DNA of 48,735 nucleotides from Oceanobacillus indicireducens. GTDB taxonomy: Bacteria; Bacillota; Bacilli; Bacillales; Amphibacillaceae. Position 1 is the first letter of the stretch, and each line of letters begins with the position of its first letter. Location of the stretch: contig NZ_BMOS01000016.1 of the NCBI RefSeq assembly GCF_014647195.1, positions 1-48,735 of the forward strand. The letters run 5' to 3'. A program made the translations under genes and the position numbers. A model generated the notes under the pieces. The model was not told the origin of the DNA. It did not search any database and was given only the letters and a program-made list of their open reading frames with translations. Of the stretch, positions 16,943 through 25,370 are shown piece after piece.

Positions 16943-18355
16943 CTAAGCTACTTTCTTCGTTTCTGTATTTTTTTCTTTAAAAATGAAGCTGAAGAATAGA
17001 AATCCGATTAAAGAACAAGCAATGCCATATACAGCATAGGGAATTGCAGCATCTACTATCTGAGCGATTCCTGCACCAAATATACCCGTAAAGATTCCTC
17101 CCAGAGCGCCTTTTGCTGAAAGAAATTTTGTTTTCCGTAAAGCAATACCAAGGAAGATTGGGACAAGTAATCCAGCAGCTGAATAAGCATAGGTTGCTTG
17201 TAGCCAGCCGAGTGCCTGAGGGTAAACTAAAGATAATAAAACAGCAACAACGATAATCCCTACGGAAAGTAGACGAGAATATACGAGTAAAGTTTTATCG
17301 CTTACTTCTGGGTTGATGTATGATTTATAAATATCATTAGTTAGATTCACTACTACTGATTGGATCGCGCTGCTTACAGTAGACATAATCGTTGCAATAA
17401 TGAATCCAGAGTAAAGTGCCAGAAACCAGGTTGGGATTTGTGTAAGAAACCATCCTGACGCCATTTCAGCATTTTCCATTCCAGGATTTTGGGAGAGAAT
17501 CGCAATACCCATAAAGGATGCCCATATTCCGCTAGTAATTGTTGCAAAAACTGCTAGGAAAAACCCTTGTTTAGCAGTTTTTGCATCTTTAGCAGAATAA
17601 ATTCTTTGATAAGACATTTGATTCGTAAGGGCCCCGGGGAAAATGGCAAAAATCCAAAGAATGATTGTTGTAAGTCCGACTGCTCCCATTCCTTCTGGGA
17701 ATCCAACAATTTCTTGTGGGACATTTGATACAATTTCTGACCAGCCTCCAGCTAGGTTTAACATATACACCCCGCTTGCCAAGGCAAGTATAAGCATAAA
17801 ACAACCGAATATAAAGTCTGTCCATGCAACTGAAGCCATTCCACCAGGCAGGACAAATAATAAGCTAATGGCTGCAAATATAACAACTAACAAGGTAAAG
17901 GAAACATTAGTGATTTCGGTATATAAATTACCAAAGGCTACTAGTTGTGTGCACAGCCAACCAAAAGGCACAATAATGGCCAGTAATGTAACAGTACTCA
18001 TCATTATTTTATGTTCTCCGTATAGCTTTTTAAAAATATCTGGTAGGGTAGAGAAGTCGTGTTTTTTTAGCCATCCTGCGAGCAATACAAGAAGTATAAT
18101 CCCCAATGAATAAAGTAAATTATAAGTAATAGCTGACCAACCTGCACTATACCCTATCCCCACGTGGGCTACGAGTACACCTCCCCCCATTCCTGTAGCA
18201 AATTGTGTTCCTGCAATAACATACATCGGTAGTGATCGACCTCCGACGTTCCAGTTCTCAATCCCTCTTTGCTTTCTCCCTACATAAATTGAAATACCTA
18301 CACCAATCCCCAAAATGACAATCGAACTAATAATAATTGCTGCTGTTTCACTCAT
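16943..18355 (-). CDS. Sodium:solute symporter (SSS family)
   Basis: A 470-residue membrane protein with about 12-13 spans. Typical SSS features are NVGGRSLPMYVIAGTQFATGMGGG near the N-terminus, GGMASVAWTDFIFGCFM, PGALTNQMSYQRIYSAKDAKTAK and ATIMSTVSSAIQSVVVNLTNDIYK with the Ser/Thr-rich sodium-site helix. AAGGAGG precedes the ATG. Its place between two amine or amino-acid oxidase genes suggests it imports their substrate, such as proline, hydroxyproline, a betaine or an opine. The exact substrate cannot be read from sequence. Confidence 0.85.
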   Translation of the reverse strand: MSETAAIIISSIVILGIGVGISIYVGRKQRGIENWNVGGRSLPMYVIAGTQFATGMGGGVLVAHVGIGYSAGWSAITYNLLYSLGIILLVLLAGWLKKHDFSTLPDIFKKLYGEHKIMMSTVTLLAIIVPFGWLCTQLVAFGNLYTEITNVSFTLLVVIFAAISLLFVLPGGMASVAWTDFIFGCFMLILALASGVYMLNLAGGWSEIVSNVPQEIVGFPEGMGAVGLTTIILWIFAIFPGALTNQMSYQRIYSAKDAKTAKQGFFLAVFATITSGIWASFMGIAILSQNPGMENAEMASGWFLTQIPTWFLALYSGFIIATIMSTVSSAIQSVVVNLTNDIYKSYINPEVSDKTLLVYSRLLSVGIIVVAVLLSLVYPQALGWLQATYAYSAAGLLVPIFLGIALRKTKFLSAKGALGGIFTGIFGAGIAQIVDAAIPYAVYGIACSLIGFLFFSFIFKEKNTETKKVA

Positions 18356-18372
18356 GATTTACCTCCTTTACT

Positions 18373-19473
18373 TTAAATAGATTTTATATTTGATTCATTA
18401 AATCGCTCTAGACTGTAACGGGAAAGATCGATGGATGTTTCTCCATCTATTAATAACTCGGTTAAAAGAGTACCTACAAGAGGGGATAAAGTTACTCCAC
18501 TATGCATTGCTGCTATATATGCACCTTCTACTTCCGGAATTTCACCGATAATGGGAAAACCGTCAAGGGGTATTACTCTGATCCCCGCAAATGAACGGAC
18601 TACATTTGCTCTTCTTAGATGGGGAATGAAATCAATGGCCATTTTTGCAGTTTGCTGAACAATATCTAATGTTGTTCTTCTATCGTATCCCACCTCTTCT
18701 TTTGAATAGCCAATCAATACTTCTCCATTGTCTGCTTGGCGAACTCCTCCAATGGTATGTTTTAAAAATGGCTGGAGTGGTTCTGTAATTAGAATTTGAC
18801 CTCGAACTTGTTTAATAGGAATGTTTACATTCAGCATTTCCCCAAGTTCTTTTGACCATGGTCCGCCAGCAATAACTAGCTTTTTCGTTTTAAAAGTGCC
18901 TTTGAGTGTTTCTAAGTGAAAGATATCTCCGTTCTTTTGAATGCTTATAACTTGATTATAAAATGAAGTCTGAACATCGTTCTTTTTTGCTGATTTTATA
19001 TATAGTTCAACAAGACGAAAAGGGTTGACATTTCCATCTATTTTACTGAAAGTTGCACCAGCAATATTCGGGGAAAGATATGGTTCTTTTTCAAGAACTT
19101 CATCCCTTGATAGCACCTCAATGTCTATCCCTACCTCTGCTTGTTTTTCGGCAAGTTTCAAAGCTTTTTCCTTTTCAGCTTCCGTGAAGAAAGGTGCTAT
19201 ACCTCCTGTTCTTTTATACTCTACATCGCCGATTTTTCTTTCTAAAAATGGATAAAGTTCTGCGCTATACAAACTTAATTCTCCATACCATGAAGGGACT
19301 TTGCTGTGAACCCAGACCCAAGCCTGAGTCGAACCAGATGTTCCGGAGAGTGGGAAACCCTTATCAATTAGCAAAATACTATGCTTTTTTCTTTCGGATA
19401 GATGGTAAGCGATACTGCTTCCAACAACACCACTTCCAACAATAATTACATCATGTGTCTTATCGATTCTCAT
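18373..19473 (-). CDS. FAD amino-acid/amine dehydrogenase, HcnC/DadA-like
   Basis: A 366-residue DAO-family flavoprotein: HDVIIVGSGVVGSSIAYHLSER at the N-terminus, SGTSGSTQAWVWV, YIKSAKKNDVQ, GGPWSKELG, and the C-terminal AGIRVIPLDGFPIIGEIPEVEGAY plus MHSGVTLSPLVG. It matches the catalytic subunit of HcnABC-type, opine oxidase and D-amino-acid or proline dehydrogenase complexes. I use the ATG at 19473, which has GGAGGAAGG just upstream; it overlaps the BFD-like gene by 14 bp. With the three genes before it, it should form a membrane-associated heteromeric dehydrogenase. Substrate uncertain. Confidence 0.8.
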   Translation of the reverse strand: MRIDKTHDVIIVGSGVVGSSIAYHLSERKKHSILLIDKGFPLSGTSGSTQAWVWVHSKVPSWYGELSLYSAELYPFLERKIGDVEYKRTGGIAPFFTEAEKEKALKLAEKQAEVGIDIEVLSRDEVLEKEPYLSPNIAGATFSKIDGNVNPFRLVELYIKSAKKNDVQTSFYNQVISIQKNGDIFHLETLKGTFKTKKLVIAGGPWSKELGEMLNVNIPIKQVRGQILITEPLQPFLKHTIGGVRQADNGEVLIGYSKEEVGYDRRTTLDIVQQTAKMAIDFIPHLRRANVVRSFAGIRVIPLDGFPIIGEIPEVEGAYIAAMHSGVTLSPLVGTLLTELLIDGETSIDLSRYSLERFNESNIKSI

Positions 19474-19786
19474 CACCTTCCTCCACAGACTCACCAAAGA
19501 CGGAAGCTACATTACTATCTTTGCTTTCGGTTGCAAGTGTTCCCATTCTGATTGGTTTTAAAGGAATCCTCATTCTTGAAATGCCAACATCTTGGAGGTC
19601 TTTATTATGATAATCGGCTATAATTTCTCTGACAGGGTGGAGGCAGACTTTTGACTGGCAAGAACCCATTCCGGTTCTTGTTAAACGCTTAATATCATCA
19701 AATGTTTGAGCTCCATTTTTTAAGGCATTTTCAATTTCATCAATATTAATTTCCTCACAGCGACAGACGATGGTTGATTTATCCAT
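19460..19786 (-). CDS. BFD-like [2Fe-2S]-binding subunit
   Basis: A 108-residue protein with four cysteines in the BFD pattern: VCRCEEI near the N-terminus and GMGSCQSKVC about 35 residues later. The C-terminal 50 residues (SRMRIPLKPIRMGTLA) are the tail usually found at the end of HcnB/OoxA subunits. In many bacteria this domain is fused to the preceding pyridine-nucleotide-fold subunit; here it is a separate gene overlapping it by 8 bp. ATG 19786 has AAGGAGG upstream; longer in-frame starts lie inside the previous gene. Role: electron transfer within the dehydrogenase complex. Confidence 0.8.
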   Translation of the reverse strand: MDKSTIVCRCEEINIDEIENALKNGAQTFDDIKRLTRTGMGSCQSKVCLHPVREIIADYHNKDLQDVGISRMRIPLKPIRMGTLATESKDSNVASVFGESVEEGDENR

Positions 19787-20885
19787 GGATTTGCCCTCCT
19801 TGTAGCTCAGTAAAATAGCTTTTTGGATTCCAATTATCTTGAAGTAGAGAATCCGCAATTATTTCAGTTCTTTTTTGGAATACATTATTATTCTCAAGCG
19901 TCATTAATTCTTCCCAGCACTCTTTTTTTTGATTATGGGCTTCTCGTGGGCTAATGAATTCTAGTTCTTCTAAAACACTCCAAGCAGCAATTTCTCCAGT
20001 TAATAAAATGGGGCCTAGAGTTGTGATACCTGCTGCACTTCCTGCTAGATAACAATTAGAATTTGTTGTTTGGAAATTCATGTTATATGCAGGTAACCAG
20101 CCACCAAGGATTTCTTTATAAGTGAATTTGCAATTCATTACTTCGAAGGGTTCAAGTATCGGTGTAAATCCATTTGAAATACAGATGAAGTCAGCTTCTA
20201 ATTCTTTTATACCGCTTGGAGTCCGAATAGAGACATGTTCTACCTCTCCAGAACCAGAAGCAAGTTCAATCGTACTATTTGTCAAAAAAGTGATGTTTCC
20301 AAGATCACTTAGTAAATCTTGCTTCTCACTTTGTAATTGATCCTTATCTTCAACTACTGCTTTTATTGAAACGCCACAAATTCTAAGTTGTTTAATTACT
20401 TCAAATGCAAAGTCATTCGAACCAACAATAACAGCATTTTTCCCGGGTAATACCAGTTCTCTATTAATGAGTATTTGAGCTGCGCCGGCAGTCATGACGC
20501 CAGGAAGTGTCCAACCTGGAAAAATCTTACCTTCCTCTTGAGCGCCTGTAGCAAGAATGTATTTTTTAGCATGGATTTCAAAAGTTTTAAATCCATCTGT
20601 TACACCAATATTTCCATTCAAGTAGGAGCCAACCATTGCATGATTTGAGAGTACTTTTACATTAGAAGCATTTAAACTTTCTACTAAATGGTTGTTTAAT
20701 GAGGTACCTCTAGTTTTCTTCTTATTTTTTGGTAAGTTAGAGAAAAGTTGTGTCTGCTGTCTTAATTGCCCTCCTGGCTGAAGTGATTCGTCGACAAGGA
20801 TTACTTCAGCTCCTGCTGCATCAGCTGTAAGTGCGGCATTAATACCAGCAGGGCCTGCCCCGATGATAAGTAAATCCGTTTTCAA
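19779..20885 (-). CDS. HcnB/OoxA-like FAD/NAD-binding subunit
   Basis: A 368-residue flavoprotein of the HcnB/opine oxidase subunit A/LhpE type: LLIIGAGPAGINAALTA at the N-terminus, VDESLQPGGQLRQQT, ATGAQEEGKIFPGWTLPGVMTAGAAQILIN, a second dinucleotide fold NAVIVGSNDFAFEVIKQL, and CYLAGSAAGITTLGPILLTGEIAA near the end. The start is TTG, overlapping the previous stop as TTGA, with a GGGGGG site upstream. The family's C-terminal BFD domain is encoded by the next gene. It would pass electrons between the catalytic FAD subunit and the iron-sulfur subunits. Confidence 0.8.
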   Translation of the reverse strand: MKTDLLIIGAGPAGINAALTADAAGAEVILVDESLQPGGQLRQQTQLFSNLPKNKKKTRGTSLNNHLVESLNASNVKVLSNHAMVGSYLNGNIGVTDGFKTFEIHAKKYILATGAQEEGKIFPGWTLPGVMTAGAAQILINRELVLPGKNAVIVGSNDFAFEVIKQLRICGVSIKAVVEDKDQLQSEKQDLLSDLGNITFLTNSTIELASGSGEVEHVSIRTPSGIKELEADFICISNGFTPILEPFEVMNCKFTYKEILGGWLPAYNMNFQTTNSNCYLAGSAAGITTLGPILLTGEIAAWSVLEELEFISPREAHNQKKECWEELMTLENNNVFQKRTEIIADSLLQDNWNPKSYFTELQGGQIHG

Positions 20886-21199
20886 TTATATATCCCCCCA
20901 ACATCTGGATCACTTTCATTTGAATGAACATTCATACCATCTTCTACAAGAGTGGAACAACTCAATACATGATCGAGTCCGTTGATAGTTACATAGCAAC
21001 TAGTGCACCTACCGTTTGCACAGTAAAGTCCGCGTGCTTTAAAAAGTTTTCGACTAACTCCAAATTTACGAATTCCATTTCTCATTAATGCTGCAGCTAC
21101 AGTTTGTCCTTTCATCGCTTTTAATGGCTTCTCATTGAAGTAAAATGTAATTTCTTCCGTGAACTTTTCTCCTAATATGGGATGTTTTTTTATTTGCAT
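20882..21199 (-). CDS. HcnA-like [2Fe-2S] ferredoxin subunit
   Basis: A 105-residue protein with the plant-type [2Fe-2S] pattern of HcnA-like small subunits: GLYCANGRCTSCYVTING, then HVLSCSTLV. FNEKPLKAMKGQTVAAALMRNG is the typical N-terminal fold. I use the second ATG (21199) because the first is directly against the AGGAGG. It is the first gene of the minus-strand operon and overlaps the HcnB-like gene by 4 bp. Confidence 0.82.
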   Translation of the reverse strand: MQIKKHPILGEKFTEEITFYFNEKPLKAMKGQTVAAALMRNGIRKFGVSRKLFKARGLYCANGRCTSCYVTINGLDHVLSCSTLVEDGMNVHSNESDPDVGGIYN

Positions 21200-21261
21200 T
21201 TCCATCCTCCTCTTAAGGTGATTGTAATATTAACTATAATCAGAAATTTTTAGTTACAAAT

Positions 21262-21290
21262 TATAATATTATAACGTTATACTATTTATG
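21262..21290 (-). promoter_or_regulatory. Palindromic operator at promoter of dehydrogenase operon
   Basis: TATAACGTTATA at 21270-21281 is a perfect 12-bp palindrome. On the minus strand it overlaps TATAAT (about 21266-21271 reversed), a likely -10 box for the operon starting at 21199. GntR-family regulators of the HutC/UTRA group bind short palindromes like this, and such a regulator is encoded just upstream, so it is a good operator candidate. Confidence 0.5.
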
Positions 21291-21321
21291 TTCATTCTTT
21301 GGTAGTTGTAAGAATATAAGT

Positions 21322-22044
21322 TTATAAATCTATTTCAAGATAGTACTGTGCATCTTTAAAAGGTGCTATGAAGCTTGAGTATTCCACGATAGTCTTTTGA
21401 TTTGTAGTAGTGAATCGATCCATCACAAGCAGTTGCTCTTTGATAGGTATGTTAAGGAGTGCGGCCTCATCCTTGCTAGCTGTCTGAGCGGAAATATACA
21501 CCTTTGCTTTATCCAGTTGAAGTCCATATTTCTTGGAAAAGATGTTATAAAAAAGTTTATTGTCAATGTCTTCCTGAGTTAAATTAGGAAATAACGACTT
21601 TGGAATCCAGGAATGTTCAATTACTGTAGGTTTTTCTTCTTCTAGTTTGAGTCGGGATATATAGTATAATTCGTCATTCTCTTTGAGTTGTAGGTTTTCT
21701 GCTAATCTGCAGTCTGCTTTTATTGTGCTAAAGTTCAGTAGGCGATGGGGATACGACTTTTCATCTTCGAATCTATTATGGATAGAAACAAGTTGTGATA
21801 AATTAGTTTCTTGACGCTTATTTACAAAGGTTCCTTTTCCGCTTTGTCGGTACAACTTACCGCTGTTGACTAAATCCAGAATAGCTCTTTTTACTGTTAT
21901 ATTACTTACTTTAAATAGGGATGAAAGTTCTTTTTCAGTTGGGATCTTAAAGCCAGGTTCCCACTCACCAGAGTCTATTTTACCTTCTAAATATTGTCTG
22001 ACTTGTCTATGCAAAGGAATCGGACTATTCTTTTCTAAAATCAT
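21322..22044 (-). CDS. GntR-family (HutC/UTRA) transcriptional regulator
   Basis: A 240-residue regulator. Residues 1-75 are the GntR winged helix (PLHRQVRQYLEGKIDSGEW, then IPTEKELSSLFKVSNITVKRAI and SGKGTFV). The rest is a UTRA ligand-binding domain, including ELYYISRLKLEEEKPTVIEHSWIP. I chose ATG 22044, preceded by GAGAGGTAGGTG, over ATG 22092, which lacks a ribosome binding site. It lies directly upstream of, and in the same direction as, the HcnA-like operon, so it probably controls that operon in response to its substrate. The operator at 21270-21281 is the suggested target. Confidence 0.85.
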   Translation of the reverse strand: MILEKNSPIPLHRQVRQYLEGKIDSGEWEPGFKIPTEKELSSLFKVSNITVKRAILDLVNSGKLYRQSGKGTFVNKRQETNLSQLVSIHNRFEDEKSYPHRLLNFSTIKADCRLAENLQLKENDELYYISRLKLEEEKPTVIEHSWIPKSLFPNLTQEDIDNKLFYNIFSKKYGLQLDKAKVYISAQTASKDEAALLNIPIKEQLLVMDRFTTTNQKTIVEYSSFIAPFKDAQYYLEIDL

Positions 22045-22553
22045 ATTATCACCTACCTCTCTTGCAATTGTATTAAAATTATCATCATTCACTTAATATT
22101 TTGTTTATTATAGCTATATTTCATTTATGAGTCAATAGTATTTTGGATATTTAGATAATTGTAAACCAATATGAAAAGTTGGATTGTGTATAGTAGTGTA
22201 ATTTATGGTTGGGAAAAGGGGAAAGGAATAGAGGTCTTATTTTCCTTGAACAACGCATTGAAGATAGAATCAGCGGATACGAAACGGTAAAGTTTGAGAT
22301 GCGCCGGCTACATATGTGTCTATCAAGGTGCCGCAAGAAGCTATGGGACAAAAACAGAAATTACAATCGGGGGGTTGTAAAAGTTTCTAGGTGGTATGTA
22401 GATTACATAAAAAGGATTAGATTATCCCCGTATCTTGAACACATCTTTATTACATCATTTTTCGAATTAAACAAGGCTAATCGCTCAAGATTTGATTATT
22501 ATTTTGCAGATCCGCTATAATAAGGAGCATATAATAAAAGGGAGTGTTTTAAA
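22045..22553. other. Intergenic region with promoter for VOC gene
   Basis: About 500 bp. A 103-codon frame at 22209-22520 has no ribosome binding site and no recognisable motif, so I do not call it. At 22492-22521, TTGATT, an 18-bp gap and TATAAT form a good sigma-A promoter for the gene at 22554; AAAAGGGAG follows as ribosome binding site. Confidence 0.55.
22492..22521 (+). promoter_or_regulatory. Sigma-A promoter of VOC gene
   Basis: TTGATT (22492-22497) and TATAAT (22516-22521) are separated by 18 bp, 32 bp upstream of the start codon. Confidence 0.6.
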
Positions 22554-22967
22554 ATGGCAGTAGAAGTTTATCTCGTATTTGACGGCAATTGTCGCCAAGC
22601 AGTGGAGTTTTATTCACAGGTGTTTGGAACGGAAATCACAGATCTAACTACTTTCGAGGATACACCACAGCATCCGGATTACACACTTCCCGAAGAGGCA
22701 AAAAACCGAATCATGCATGCCCGACTTGAAATTAGCGGGAGCAGGGCCATGTTCTCTGATACATTCCCAGGTCAGCCTTTCGAGCAGGGCAACAATGTAA
22801 CATTGGCATTGCTTAGTGACAAGCAGGACGAGTTAAAGGAATGGTTTGAAAAACTGAAAGATGGTGGAATCGTTGAGATGGAGTTACAGGAAACTTTCTG
22901 GAGTCAACTCTACGGACGTGTTACTGATAAATTTGGAATACATTGGCAGCTTAGTCACGAGGTATAA
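22554..22967 (+). CDS. VOC-family PhnB-like protein
   Basis: A 137-residue protein of the vicinal oxygen chelate superfamily, PhnB/YjdN-like branch. EVYLVFDGNCRQAVEFYSQVFG is the usual N-terminus, IMHARLEISGSRAMFSDTFPG the middle, and LYGRVTDKFGIHWQLS the end. Functions in this branch are mostly unknown; PhnB itself is linked to phosphonate operons by name only. It is a single-gene unit with its own promoter and terminator. Confidence 0.85.
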   Translation: MAVEVYLVFDGNCRQAVEFYSQVFGTEITDLTTFEDTPQHPDYTLPEEAKNRIMHARLEISGSRAMFSDTFPGQPFEQGNNVTLALLSDKQDELKEWFEKLKDGGIVEMELQETFWSQLYGRVTDKFGIHWQLSHEV

Positions 22968-22968
22968 T

Positions 22969-23004
22969 AAAATGCAGTCTCTAATTGAAGGGACTGCATT
23001 TTAT
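22969..23004 (+). terminator. Terminator of VOC gene
   Basis: AAAATGCAGTC (22969-22979) and GACTGCATTTT (22992-23002) form an 11-bp perfect stem starting one base after the stop codon. Confidence 0.85.
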
Positions 23005-23207
23005 TAGGATTTGAAAAATCGAAAGGAATTTGGGTGCAGCTTTCTTAGCTTTGTATAAATCATTGCAAGTAACTTTAAATTCTGCTGTTTTTAAATAATT
23101 TTCATCAAATGTCCAGATAGCAGTCTTCTCAATTACAAATTTTGACAATACATACAATACTTGCATCTGACTCCAAGTAGTAATAACTGCTCTCTAGTTC
23201 CTAACAC

Positions 23208-24847
23208 TCAAACCTCCACCCAAAAATTCTCCGTCACACTCGCCCGAATCGTTCCCCGCTCCTCTATGTAATTACTAATCAACTCCACCATATCCTGTTG
23301 AATTTCTTTTACAACCGGTTTGTTTTTAAACATATCGAAGTCGCCGCCTCCGCTTGCACGGTAATTATTCATGACGACATTGTAATTTCCTTCCATATCT
23401 AGTGGTTCGCCCTTGTACGTAATGTTTTCCACTTTGCTTCCTTTAGGGTTTGATACTCGTATGGAATACTCGATCCCTTCCCACATATCATAATTATAAT
23501 GCTCCGGCTTCGGAATGAGATAATCTGGGTTGACGGTCAACTCTCCATTCGCATCAAGCGTGAAATAATTTGCACTTTTTTCCAGTGCTTGTTTGATATC
23601 CTTTCCAGTTAGTGAAAGAACGACGAGTGTGTTCGGGAACTTATAGTTTGTAACAATATCACGCATCGTTATTCTCGAAGGAAATCCAGTTGCTTCATTC
23701 CCCAGCAGAGCTGTGACTGAAATATCTGCACCTGACGCCTCCATTTGCACCTTTTGCACCAGTTCAATAAAGGGATGCTTATTCACTCTCGCCTTGAATG
23801 GGTCCCTGATGATCATATCGCCTTCGATTTTTCCGATTGGTTCATCCAGCCAATTTTGCGTGGATTGCTCCAATTCTTCCATTTCTTCTAAAATAACTGG
23901 ATCCGCCTGTATCCCTTCTAACGTTTTCACGTCTGCTTGCTTATTTGCTATGACCCAGCTGTCTTCATCCCGCTTGAATGTTACATCAATTTCTCCGTAG
24001 GCCTCTCCATTATTTCCTGGCTGAATGACAAGACAATCACGAATTGTACCAGTTAAGGTTCGGTGTTGATGGCCGGTTAAAAGGATGTCGATCCCGTCTA
24101 TTTTATCCGCCATTTCATACCCTTGGTTTTCACCAGTTAAATTTTCTGTTATATCTCCTGTTTCAACATCCCTTTCGAATCCTCCGTGATAGAGGGCGAT
24201 GATGAGATCGTAGTCTTCGTTAGATTGTATTTCTTTTACGACATCTTTTAGAGTGGAAAAGGCATCCGCAAATTGTATCCCTTGAATATGTTCCGGTGCT
24301 TCCCAATTTGGAATATAATGCGTTGTCACGCCGGTTATCGCCACAACGCATTATGTTCCGGTGCTTCCCAATTTGGAATATAATGCGTTGTCACGCCGGT
24401 TATCGCCACTTTAATCCCATTACTTAATGTTTTAATGATGTAGGACGGACCAAAATAAGGTTCTCCCGTTTTTTTATCCAATATATTAGCGGATAGCCAC
24501 GGGTAGTTTGACTGATTGACAGCGTCCTGTAAAATCGTTTTACCAAAATTAAATTCATGATTGCCGGGGACACCTGCATCAAGACCGATTCGATTCATAA
24601 TTGCAATCATTGGATTCGGTTTTGCTGCATGATTTTTTACGTAATGGGACATCAGTGGCGTCCCTTGAATAAGGTCACCATTGTCGAGCACAATCAGATG
24701 CTCATTTTCCTGGCGTTTTTTCCGGGCAAGTGTAGCGTATGTTGCTAAACCGAGCTCTGCCTTTTCGTTTGTTCCATAGTTAATCGGGAGAATATTCCCG
24801 TGAATATCGCTTGTATAAAGCACTTTAATAGTCGTTTGTTCCGTCAA
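23208..24847 (-). pseudogene. 5'-nucleotidase / 2',3'-cyclic phosphodiesterase, frameshifted
   Basis: The two halves form one metallophosphatase. 24847-24335 carries VLYTSDIHGNILP, LDNGDLIQGTPL and GNHEFNFG. 24344-23208 carries ALYHGGFE, LTGHQHRTL and the C-terminal nucleotide domain (ALLGNEATGFPSR, SLTGKDIKQALEKSANYF, NNYRASGGGDFDMF). A 57-bp segment is tandemly duplicated (24288-24344 and 24353-24409) with 8 bp between; the 65-bp insertion shifts the frame after the VTTHYIPNWEAPEH segment. There is no signal peptide, so the intact enzyme would be cytoplasmic. Start TTG 24847. It may be a true mutation, a phase-variable state or an assembly error. Confidence 0.85.
24288..24409. repeat. 57-bp tandem duplication with 8-bp linker
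   Basis: 24288-24344 and 24353-24409 are identical 57-bp copies. The 8-bp linker AACGCATT (24345-24352) is the reverse complement of AATGCGTT inside each copy. With flanking bases, ACAACGCATTAT (24343-24354) is an exact inverted copy of ATAATGCGTTGT (24315-24326). It inactivates the 5'-nucleotidase gene. Confidence 0.95.
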
Positions 24848-24901
24848 GTGTGTTCATCCTTTCCTGGAGAAGTGTTCCTAATAATAGTTTACCAAAAGAA
24901 A

Positions 24902-24930
24902 GCTATATTTTTATAATAAAATATTGTCAA
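24902..24930 (-). promoter_or_regulatory. Promoter of 5'-nucleotidase gene
   Basis: Read on the minus strand, TTGACA (24930-24925) and TATAGC (24907-24902) are 17 bp apart, about 55 bp upstream of the TTG start. Confidence 0.5.
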
Positions 24931-25279
24931 AAACTGTGACATAAGACATAATGAGAATGTAGGGTTTGTCTATTAGTAATATACTTAAAAATAGCAAACG
25001 TTAAAACGTGATGGGTTGAGAAAAATGGGAAGCGTGCTAAGGGCAGCATTTGTTTAAACCTTAACACAAGTAGTAAATCTCGTAAAAGTATTGCGAATAA
25101 ACCGCAAGCACTTTCGTGGAGCTAACCCATTAGAAATTAATAGGTTTCTATATTTAGGAATCCCGTCACTTAAAACAGAAGGGGGCAATTACGAAGCGTT
25201 AGGGGAGAGGGAAGCAGCTACATATAATGATGATAATGGAAAAAGAAAACGTTTCAACGTAAAAAAACTTTTATAAAAA
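24931..25279. other. Intergenic region between nucleotidase and phosphonate operon
   Basis: A 61-codon frame at 25091-25276 has no ribosome binding site and no motif, so I do not call it. I see nothing else until the Pho-box-like repeats at 25280. Confidence 0.4.
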
Positions 25280-25330
25280 TTTACAAATGTTTACCTGCCG
25301 TTCATAGTTATTTAAGACTTATTTTATAAA
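25280..25330 (+). promoter_or_regulatory. PhoP-box-like repeats and -10 box before phnD
   Basis: Four TTTACA-like hexamers recur every 10-11 bp: TTTACA (25280), TTTACC (25290), TTCATA (25301) and TTTAAG (25311). TATAAA follows at 25325-25330. Bacillus PhoP binds direct TT(A/T/C)ACA repeats with this spacing just upstream of the -10 box, so induction under phosphate starvation is likely for the transporter operon. Confidence 0.5.
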
Positions 25331-25370
25331 CTAGTCTTTACCACCATTAAATAAAGAGAGGAAGATTGCT

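Noticed and set aside
18373-21199. Hydrogen cyanide synthase (hcnABC)
   Set aside because: The subunit types match, but the same architecture occurs in opine, proline and hydroxyproline dehydrogenases. The symporter, SolA-like gene and GntR regulator favour catabolism.
22209-22520. 103-codon plus-strand frame before the VOC gene
   Set aside because: No ribosome binding site, no recognisable motif, and the VOC promoter lies over its 3' end.
25091-25276. 61-codon plus-strand frame before phnD
   Set aside because: No ribosome binding site or motif; it ends just before the Pho-box-like repeats.
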